From Kuafuiihalomonas sp039024635 (GTDB lineage: Bacteria; Myxococcota; Kuafuiibacteriia; Kuafuiibacteriales; Kuafuiibacteriaceae), in assembly GCA_039024635.1 (NCBI GenBank), contig JBCCQA010000058.1:1-7822 (forward strand): 7,822 nt of DNA. Reading direction: 5' to 3'. A program made the translations under genes and the position numbers. This document shows, one piece after another, positions 1 to 5,249 of the stretch (positions within the stretch are counted from its first letter, which is position 1; every line of letters starts with the position of its first letter). Under the pieces are notes generated by a model. The model did no database searches. It was given only the letters and a program-made list of their open reading frames with translations, and was not told the origin of the DNA.

Positions 1-16
1 CCCAATCGGCGCAGAC

Positions 17-1927
17 ATGCCTCCATATCGGGGCGCGCGCCCATTCGGAGACGAGGATTCGGATGCCGCCCTCTTCTTCGGACGCGGTCGCGAGATAGTC
101 GAGTGTCTCGAGCTGATGCGCGCCCAGCGTGCTCGCCATGAAGCTCGGCCCGTGGTCTTTCTTGGGCCGGCTCGTTCAGGCAAGTCGTCCTTGGTTCTCG
201 CCGGCCTTCTTCCGAGACTTCGGCGAGAGGCTCCGACATGGACCGTCCTCCGTCCTTTGCGAGCCGACTCCGATCCTCTTCTGGCCTTGGCAAGCGCGAT
301 CACCAGCACGCTCGCCGACTTCGATGCTCACGTCGACGCGCGCGACCTACGTCAGCAGCTCGTAGACGACTGGATCGCGGGATCTCGTGCTGTCTCGTCC
401 CGCTTGAACACACTGTCGTCGAAACTTCGTGAAGAGGCGGAACGACCCTACTCGACGCTCGTCTTGGCCGTCGAGCCCTGTGCCAGCTTGTTCGAGGGCG
501 ATTCGAAGAGCGCCCAGGCGACACGGGCGTTCCTGAGCCAAGCCGCTTCAGACGATTCACCCTGGTCTCTACTGTTCACGGCCCGAGAGTCGGAGTTTCG
601 AGCGCTCCTTCAGCATGAGGAACTCAGAGAGCTACCGTGGAGGCCCCATGAACTTCGTCCACTGCCCGCCTTTCGCTTCGATGAGGTCATCACCGGCCCG
701 GCCCGACGAATGGGTAAGCCGATGGACGTCGATCTCGTCCACGCCCTCATTTGCGAAGTGCCCAAGCGCGGGGAACTGGCGCTTCTGGCTCATGTTTTGG
801 AGCGACTCCACCAGGCAGGGCCGGGCTCCGGTCTTCAGCTCGGAGCCGAAAAGCTCGCAGAGAAGCTCGTCAAGGATGCGCCGGCGGACCTTCTGACCAA
901 AGATGCACCAGAAGGAGCCCGTACCCGAACGACATCGTCCTCGCCCTCTCGACAAAGCGCCTCCATCTGGGCCTTGGGCTCGAGCGCCCTGGGCCTGACG
1001 GTTTTCCTGTCCTGGGGACTGCTGGAGGGGGGATGGGAACGTCAGGCCCTCGCCCGTTGGTGGCGCCAATGGACCGTGGAGGTCCCCTACCGGATTCGAG
1101 AAGTCGACCCCTTCCTTCTGAGTCGGGAACAGGAGCGCAGCCTCGAGCCGGGTGACATGTTCCGGGAATGCGCACAGTACTGTCCCGAGATGGTCGTGGT
1201 TCCTGCAGGGAGCTTCTTGATGGGCGATGAAGACGAACGAGACGCAACACTACTCCCTCGACACCGCGTCCATCTCAGCCGGGATTTCGCCGTCGGCCGT
1301 ACGGAAGTCAGCTTTGCCCAGTACGGGGCCTGCATCAGGTTCGGCTCCTGCAATGACTGGCCCGAGGACTATCAGATTCACGAAGACAACGGTTCCAAGC
1401 CGGTCGTCCATCTTCGGGCGGAGGCGATGCGGGCCTACATCGCCTGGATTCGCAAGGCCACGGGCCGCAACTACCGGCTCTTGAGCTCGGCCGAATGGGA
1501 GTACGTAGCTCGCGCCGGAAGCGCGGCTGCTTTCTCTTGGGGAGAAGAGATGATTCCCAATCGCGCCCACTGCGCCCGGGGTTGCGGGAGCCCCTTCAGG
1601 GAAGACCGAAGCCTCGACCGGGACTTCTTGGTGGCGACGGCCCCGGTGGCTTCTTTTGTCGCGAACCCATTTGGTGTCTTCGACATGCACGGGAACGTCT
1701 GGGAACTCGTAGAGGACTGCTGGCACGAGACCTACCAAGGGGCGCCCAACGATGGCTCCCCCTGGGGCGAAGCGAACGGGGGCGACTGTAGCGGCGCGGT
1801 CGTCCGAGGGGGCGGCTGGCAAAGCGTTCCTCGCGGGATTCGATCTTCAGCTCGGGATTGGTTGCCCGCGGACACCACGGCCAGGCCCACGGTCGGCTTC
1901 CGGGTCGCACGAGATCTCGAGGACTAG
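17..1927 (+). CDS. nSTAND1-like NTPase / membrane segment / FGE-fold (SUMF1-like) fusion protein, possibly 5'-partial
   Basis: Three-part protein, numbered from the Met at base 17. Residues 2-22 (PPYRGARPFGDEDSDAALFFGR) match the entry motif of nSTAND1 NTPases; Walker A is GPARSGKS (50-57). The Walker B strand (147-160, TLVLAVEPCASLFEG) lacks the DQFEE signature usual in this family, and LLFTARESEF (185-194) resembles the following 'LRADF' strand. A hydrophobic stretch at about 317-337 is a single membrane segment. Residues about 389-633 are an FGE/SUMF1-fold domain: MVVVPAGSFLMG, YRLLSSAEWEYVARAG, FGVFDMHGNVWELVEDC, VVRGGGW and a terminal VGFRVAR. The two active-site cysteines of true FGE are absent from the VVRGGGWQSVPRGIRSSARD stretch, so formylglycine synthesis is unlikely; a binding or sensing role is inferred. 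C568 and C591 could form a disulfide if the domain is extracytoplasmic. No stop precedes Met17 (frame PIGAD-M) and no good ribosome binding site is visible, so the real start may lie upstream. It ends 6 bp from the convergent kinase gene. Confidence 0.87.
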   Translation: MPPYRGARPFGDEDSDAALFFGRGREIVECLELMRAQRARHEARPVVFLGPARSGKSSLVLAGLLPRLRREAPTWTVLRPLRADSDPLLALASAITSTLADFDAHVDARDLRQQLVDDWIAGSRAVSSRLNTLSSKLREEAERPYSTLVLAVEPCASLFEGDSKSAQATRAFLSQAASDDSPWSLLFTARESEFRALLQHEELRELPWRPHELRPLPAFRFDEVITGPARRMGKPMDVDLVHALICEVPKRGELALLAHVLERLHQAGPGSGLQLGAEKLAEKLVKDAPADLLTKDAPEGARTRTTSSSPSRQSASIWALGSSALGLTVFLSWGLLEGGWERQALARWWRQWTVEVPYRIREVDPFLLSREQERSLEPGDMFRECAQYCPEMVVVPAGSFLMGDEDERDATLLPRHRVHLSRDFAVGRTEVSFAQYGACIRFGSCNDWPEDYQIHEDNGSKPVVHLRAEAMRAYIAWIRKATGRNYRLLSSAEWEYVARAGSAAAFSWGEEMIPNRAHCARGCGSPFREDRSLDRDFLVATAPVASFVANPFGVFDMHGNVWELVEDCWHETYQGAPNDGSPWGEANGGDCSGAVVRGGGWQSVPRGIRSSARDWLPADTTARPTVGFRVARDLED

Positions 1928-1933
1928 AAAGGA

Positions 1934-2812
1934 CTACGAACGCTGCAGGTCCGCGAGGGTCTGAAGCCGAGGTCGGATCTCGTCCAGCCAAGGCCGGTGG
2001 GCGGGATCGCCGCTCAGTCCCGCCAAGAGCAGGGCTTCGAGAGCAGCTCGCCCCCGCACATCCTCAGGCAGCTCGATCTGCAGTTCTCCGCCGAACTTCG
2101 TGCGCATCATGGTCAGACCGACGTCTGCGAACAGCCTTCGCCCGGTCAGCATTTCCGCCAAGATCTCCATGAGCCCGTACACGTCGGTCGCCGGCGAGGC
2201 TTCTTCGGCCGCCAGCTGCTCGGGCGCCATATAGGCGGGTGTCCCCACTTGCATACCCGTCATCGTCCTATCTGATATGGCTGGATCCGCGATCTTGGCG
2301 ATCCCGAAGTCGAGGAGCCTGATGCACGGCCCATACCCGAAGTCCGCGTCGATGGCCGAGGTGACGACGATATTCGAGGGATTCACATCGCGGTGCACGA
2401 TGCCTTGGGCGTGGACGGCGGCCAATGCATCACTCAGCTGGTGGGCAGCGAGCAAGGCCTGGCGAGGCCGTAGGCGGCCGACCTCTAGAACCTGAGTCAG
2501 GCTCTGACCTTCGAGAAGCTCCATGATGCACGCCACTCTGACCGGGTCCTGGGTCTGAACGAAGTCAATGATATCGACGATATTGGGGTGGCGCAGAGCA
2601 TTCACGAGCTTGGCTTCGAGCTTCAGGCGGGTCGTATAGTGCGCATCCTCGGCGACCCAGGCATGCATCACCTTGACGGCCGCATTCCGACCCAAGGTCT
2701 CATGCTCCCCTCGATAGACGCACCCCATTCCCCCGCGGCCTATGACTTCGATCAGCCGATAGCCACCGATGCGTTCTCCCAATGAAGCCGGGAGCGGCTC
2801 CGGCGCTTCCAT
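1934..2812 (-). CDS. Hanks-type serine/threonine protein kinase (soluble, catalytic domain only)
   Basis: A 292-residue kinase consisting almost entirely of the catalytic domain. Visible motifs: glycine loop GRGGMG (25-30), VAIK-type lysine in AAVKVM (K47), alpha-C glutamate E66, HRD at 140-142 within HRDVNPSN, magnesium-binding N147, DFG 168-170, activation-loop threonines T183, T185 and T191, GTPAYMAPEQL (190-200), D210 in DVYGL and the late arginine R273. The catalytic-loop lysine usual in HRDLKPxN is asparagine (N144); substitutions at this site (for example HRDVSPxN) are frequent in myxobacterial kinases, so activity is still likely. There is no membrane segment or sensor domain, so its input must come from a partner. 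The ATG at 2812 is preferred because it leaves about 20 residues before the glycine loop and has GGA a few bases upstream. The frame stays open to a GTG at 2992, but that would overlap the divergent sigma gene. Its place opposite an ECF sigma gene suggests the sigma is a substrate. Confidence 0.94.
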   Translation of the reverse strand: MEAPEPLPASLGERIGGYRLIEVIGRGGMGCVYRGEHETLGRNAAVKVMHAWVAEDAHYTTRLKLEAKLVNALRHPNIVDIIDFVQTQDPVRVACIMELLEGQSLTQVLEVGRLRPRQALLAAHQLSDALAAVHAQGIVHRDVNPSNIVVTSAIDADFGYGPCIRLLDFGIAKIADPAISDRTMTGMQVGTPAYMAPEQLAAEEASPATDVYGLMEILAEMLTGRRLFADVGLTMMRTKFGGELQIELPEDVRGRAALEALLLAGLSGDPAHRPWLDEIRPRLQTLADLQRS

Positions 2813-2849
2813 GTTCTGTCCGGTTGCTAAGGCTTCGGAAGAAGGTGGT

Positions 2850-2875
2850 CCACTCTTCTCGTCGAGGAGACGTGG
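2850..2875. promoter_or_regulatory. Imperfect palindrome in the divergent kinase/sigma intergenic region
   Basis: The 105-bp gap between the kinase start and the sigma start contains CCAC + TCTTCTC, a 3-bp centre (GTC), then GAGGAGA + C + GTGG. The arms pair over 11 positions with one G:T-type mismatch and one extra base. The hexamer GTGGTC also occurs twice as a direct repeat (2845-2850 and 2872-2877). The position fits an operator shared by two divergent promoters or an RNA hairpin in the sigma leader. No convincing -35/-10 pair was seen, and the functional assignment is inference. Confidence 0.35.
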
Positions 2876-2917
2876 TCTAGTTGCGCGATTCGATCGCGGC
2901 CCCGTAGATTTCGGGCG

Positions 2918-3415
2918 TTGGACCTCTCCGACACGATGTACGCGCAGCTGCGGGCCATTGCGGGTCGCTACCTCCAGGGGCAGCGCGACCACACGCTTCA
3001 GCCCACCGCGCTCGTGAACGAAGCCTATCTGAAGCTAGACGGTCGAGACACAGCCAGCTTCGAGAACCGCGAGCACTTCATGGCGGTGGCGGCCCGCGCG
3101 ATGCGACAGATCTTGGTGGACCACGCCCGGCGCAAGACGGCGGAGAAGCGGGGGGGAGGCGCCATCAGGACCACGCTGAGCAAGCTCTCTGTCGACGACC
3201 AGGACAAAGCGATGGACGTATTGGCCATCGACGAGGCCCTGACGAGGCTGTCGGAGCTGAATCCCCGCCATGCCCAAGTGGTCGAACTCAAGTTCTTCGG
3301 TGGCATGACCACGCCCGAGCTCGCGCGTGCCCTCGACGTCTCCGTGGCCACCGTGGAACGAGACTGGATGAAAGCTCGGGCCTGGCTGCTCGTCCAAATG
3401 GGTGACGAAGCCTGA
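2918..3415 (+). CDS. ECF-type RNA polymerase sigma factor (PF07638 / Sig-70_X6-like)
   Basis: A 165-residue alternative sigma factor that would redirect RNA polymerase to a specific promoter set. The region 2 signature is HTLQPTALVNEAYLKL (25-40), followed by HFMAVAARAMRQILVDHARRK (53-73) and the glycine-rich linker EKRGGGA typical of this subfamily. Region 4 runs about 102-160, with the helix-turn-helix in TTPELARALDVSVATVERDW. Family members use QPTA-LVxEAY where classical ECF sigmas have the acidic DAED-LVQE; here Q28-P29-T30-A31 occupy that site and T30 is a candidate phospho-acceptor. The start is uncertain: TTG 2918 is the first usable codon, with ATG 2936 as an alternative, and both have weak ribosome binding sites. 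The protein starts close to the ELRxLA-like helix (QLRAIA), so it appears some 20 residues shorter at the N-terminus than I recall for the family. No anti-sigma gene is visible; the divergent kinase is the likely regulator. Confidence 0.92.
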   Translation: MDLSDTMYAQLRAIAGRYLQGQRDHTLQPTALVNEAYLKLDGRDTASFENREHFMAVAARAMRQILVDHARRKTAEKRGGGAIRTTLSKLSVDDQDKAMDVLAIDEALTRLSELNPRHAQVVELKFFGGMTTPELARALDVSVATVERDWMKARAWLLVQMGDEA

Positions 3416-3424
3416 GGAAAATCT

Positions 3425-3452
3425 TCACGGACCGTGAGGGGGGTCGCGGTCC
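3425..3452 (+). promoter_or_regulatory. Overlapping inverted repeats just after the sigma gene
   Basis: TCACG-GAC-CGTGA (3425-3437) is a perfect 5-bp-arm palindrome starting ten bases after the sigma stop codon. It overlaps a second possible stem, GGACCG (3429-3434) with CGGTCC (3447-3452), followed by CTTT. The second stem could be a weak terminator for the sigma gene; the first could be a protein-binding site ahead of the glycosidase gene. The two stems share bases and cannot form together. The T-run is too short for a confident intrinsic terminator. Confidence 0.25.
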
Positions 3453-3508
3453 CTTTGCGTAGTGGGGATGGGAGCGGCCCCAAACCGCTTCTCGACAGAG
3501 CAAGGCCC

Positions 3509-4639
3509 ATGAAGTACCGCAACGCGTCGTCCCTCATCCTTACCCTGGCCATGATCGGCTGTGGCAGCGAGAATCGCCAGATCGTCGGATCTTCTAACGG
3601 TGCGGGCTCAGGAGGCAGGCCGCCCGCCGAGATCGACGCCGAGCAAGTCGAGCAGCTCGTGGGCGCGATCGACACCCAAGCAGACCCCAGCTACGTCTAT
3701 GCGTTCGAGGGGGCCAAATTCGTGCCGCCGGAGGGCCGCACCCTGCTGATCATGGGTCAGACCTTAGATGGAATCGCCGAGCATGTCGCCAGTTTCCCGG
3801 ACCAGCCCGTTCCTGGTGGATGGGCGGCCTACTGGGGCATCCCGAGCATGGCAGGCGTGGACAGCACATCCACGGGCGAATCAGGGAGCACCCACAATCA
3901 TCAGGAACTCGTCGACCGCTATCCCAATACGGTACTTCAGAGTGGTCTTTGGATGGTGGGCACCTGGGACGTGGCCAAGCGGACGGCGGCAGGTGAGTAC
4001 GACAGCGTGATTCGTGACTTTAGCGCTTGGGCCAAGGCTGCTGACCGTCCGATCTACCTGAGGATCGGCTACGAATTCGACGGCCCTCACAACGAACTGG
4101 AGCCGACCGACTATGTGGCCGCCTACCGCCACATCGTCGACATCATGAGAGAAGAGCAGGTCACGAATGTCGCCTTCGTGTGGCACTCCTACGCCTCTCC
4201 GCCCTATCAGGGCTACGATATCTCGGCTTGGTACCCAGGCGATGACTACGTCGACTGGATGGCCATCACCATGTTCAGCCAGGCCTACAACCTCCAACCC
4301 GGAAGGTACGTTGATGCGGTCTTCGAATTCGCTCGGGAGAAGAAGAAGCCCGTCATGATCGCCGAATCGAGCCCAATTGGCGGCATTCGCCCCGATGGAA
4401 GCGCGGCATGGAACAGCTGGTTCGCGAATCTGTTCTCGTTGGCCTATGAACGGAACGTCAAAGCCATCACCATCATCAACGAGAACTGGCAGCGCTTCAA
4501 TTTCCCGGGAACGGACTGGGCCGATGCCCGGCTGCAGAACAACCCTCTGGTTTCGGCAGCCTTTTTCGCTGAGACGAACAAGGACCGGTACCTGAAGCAG
4601 TCACCCGAACTCTTCGACCAACTCGGCTACGCGCCATAG
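3509..4639 (+). CDS. Lipoprotein with GH26-like (clan GH-A) glycoside hydrolase domain
   Basis: A 376-residue exported lipoprotein. The start at ATG 3509 gives MKYRNASSLILTLAMIGC, a lipoprotein signal with lipobox AMIGC and lipidated C18; the longer GTG start at 3434 would put 25 non-signal residues in front. A Ser/Gly linker (about 19-40) precedes a single catalytic-type domain (about 55-360). Clan GH-A/GH26-like features are YLRIGYEFDG (183-192, candidate acid/base E189), VAFVWHSY (221-228), WYPGDDYVDWMAI (241-253) and PVMIAESSP (281-289, candidate nucleophile E286), followed by aromatic-rich AITIINENWQRF. The family would hydrolyse beta-mannan-type or related polysaccharides, but substrate cannot be read from the sequence, and a non-GH26 member of clan GH-A is possible. 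The gene lies 93 bp after the sigma gene on the same strand, so co-transcription or sigma-dependent expression is plausible but not shown. Confidence 0.75.
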   Translation: MKYRNASSLILTLAMIGCGSENRQIVGSSNGAGSGGRPPAEIDAEQVEQLVGAIDTQADPSYVYAFEGAKFVPPEGRTLLIMGQTLDGIAEHVASFPDQPVPGGWAAYWGIPSMAGVDSTSTGESGSTHNHQELVDRYPNTVLQSGLWMVGTWDVAKRTAAGEYDSVIRDFSAWAKAADRPIYLRIGYEFDGPHNELEPTDYVAAYRHIVDIMREEQVTNVAFVWHSYASPPYQGYDISAWYPGDDYVDWMAITMFSQAYNLQPGRYVDAVFEFAREKKKPVMIAESSPIGGIRPDGSAAWNSWFANLFSLAYERNVKAITIINENWQRFNFPGTDWADARLQNNPLVSAAFFAETNKDRYLKQSPELFDQLGYAP

Positions 4640-4658
4640 CATTGGCAAGAGTTCCATC

Positions 4659-5030
4659 TCACTCACCGACTCTTCTGACGTAGACTGCGCCACTGTATTC
4701 CGCTTCGTTGTCTTGTTGGTCGCCATCGATACTGGTCGAGCTGCTCGATTCGCCAGGCGCGGAGATCGCGAGGGTGCCGCCGTCGAGGTCGATGCTCCAG
4801 CCAAAGTCGTCCTCCGCATTGGTATTCGAGGCCTTTATGTAGGCGAGCTGGTGCCACGTGGGCTCTTCTCGGCGGAACAGATAGACGGCGCCGCTGCTCT
4901 CGGCGCCATTGCTCTCTTCTCCGTTGATGTCGAAGGCCTCGCCATCCTCTCGATTCGTGCCGACGGAGTCCACGCACGCGCTTCAAGGCACCTATTCACG
5001 AGGAGACCCGGCTACCGTGGTCCCGCGTAC
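4659..5030 (-). pseudogene. Decayed fragment of an FG-GAP / beta-propeller repeat protein
   Basis: On the minus strand, 4973 down to 4659 encodes about 104 residues with a textbook FG-GAP unit of the type found in long surface proteins: DINGEESNGAESSGAVYLF, TWHQLAYIKASNTNAEDDFGWSIDLDGGTLAISAPGE, SIDGDQQDNEAEYSGAVYV. It then stops abruptly after the first strand of the next repeat (RRVGE, stop at 4659-4661). Upstream in the same frame are two stop codons six bases apart (TAG 4992-4994 and TGA 4983-4985), and just before them is TTVAGSPRE, resembling the 'LVVGAPxE' part of a preceding repeat. Intact proteins of this kind carry many repeats and a signal peptide; neither is present. I read this as a relic of a deleted or degraded gene rather than a functional small protein. 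The upstream boundary at about 5030 is approximate. Confidence 0.72.
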
Positions 5031-5140
5031 GGGGCAAGAGCGAGCGGCAAGGACGCCAAGGCCAAGAACAAGTCGAAAGACCGAGAAAGAACAGCGCTCA
5101 GACTCAGTAGATCTAGCAGCGACTCTTCGCCCGAGCTCTG

Positions 5141-5146
5141 TATTAT
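5141..5146 (+). promoter_or_regulatory. Candidate -10 element (TATTAT) upstream of the beta-helix gene
   Basis: TATTATATTT at 5141-5150 is an isolated AT-rich stretch in a GC-rich context, about 100 bp before the start codon at 5250. It resembles a -10 box (TATTAT or the overlapping TATATT). No good -35 hexamer is seen at the expected spacing, so this is a weak prediction based mainly on composition and position. Confidence 0.28.
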
Positions 5147-5234
5147 ATTTCGATTCTACCGCTGCCAAGAAAGACGTAGACGCCGAGCCAGTACTTGAAG
5201 GTGTCGGCTGGTGCTCAGTGCACGAGGCCTGACG

Positions 5235-5241
5235 AAAGGAG
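5235..5241 (+). promoter_or_regulatory. Strong Shine-Dalgarno site fixing the start at 5250
   Basis: AAAGGAG lies 8 bases before ATG 5250, the best ribosome binding site in the window. It decides this start over the in-frame upstream codon at 5211, and the resulting N-terminus is a clean signal peptide. Confidence 0.8.
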
Positions 5242-5249
5242 TACAAGTA

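Larger units (their letters stand above)
4640..5249. other. 610-bp region without an intact gene
   Basis: This gap holds the minus-strand FG-GAP relic (4659 to about 5030), an AT-rich segment near 5139-5157 and the ribosome binding site of the next gene. A loose inverted repeat AAGAGT (4647-4652) / ACTCTT (4669-4674) follows the glycosidase stop, but it has a 16-base loop and no T-run, so it is not called as a terminator. Plus-strand open frames across the relic (for example 4713-5198) are its antisense shadow: alanine/arginine/valine-rich, with no recognisable domain. Confidence 0.6.

Noticed and set aside
1780..1927. C-terminal part of the FGE-fold domain as a variable repeat of a diversity-generating retroelement
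   Set aside because: FGE/C-type-lectin folds are common targets of such elements, but no template repeat, AAY-rich codon pattern or reverse transcriptase is seen in the window.
2813..2992. 60-residue N-terminal extension of the kinase starting at GTG 2992
   Set aside because: It would overlap the sigma gene antisense by 75 bp, is basic and unstructured-looking, and places the glycine loop unusually far in; ATG 2812 fits the family better.
4647..4674. AAGAGT…ACTCTT inverted repeat as a terminator for the glycosidase gene
   Set aside because: Six-base AT-containing arms, a 16-base loop and no T-run; too weak.
4713..5198. 161-residue plus-strand open frame
   Set aside because: It is the antisense of the FG-GAP relic; such high-GC repeat genes regularly give long antisense frames of Ala/Arg/Val-rich sequence. 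No domain or ribosome binding site.
4909..5232. Plus-strand open frame ending just before the beta-helix gene (…EGVGWCSVHEA)
   Set aside because: Low-complexity Arg/Ser/Thr-rich first half, overlap with the relic, and no recognisable motif; the final residues look protein-like but give nothing to support.
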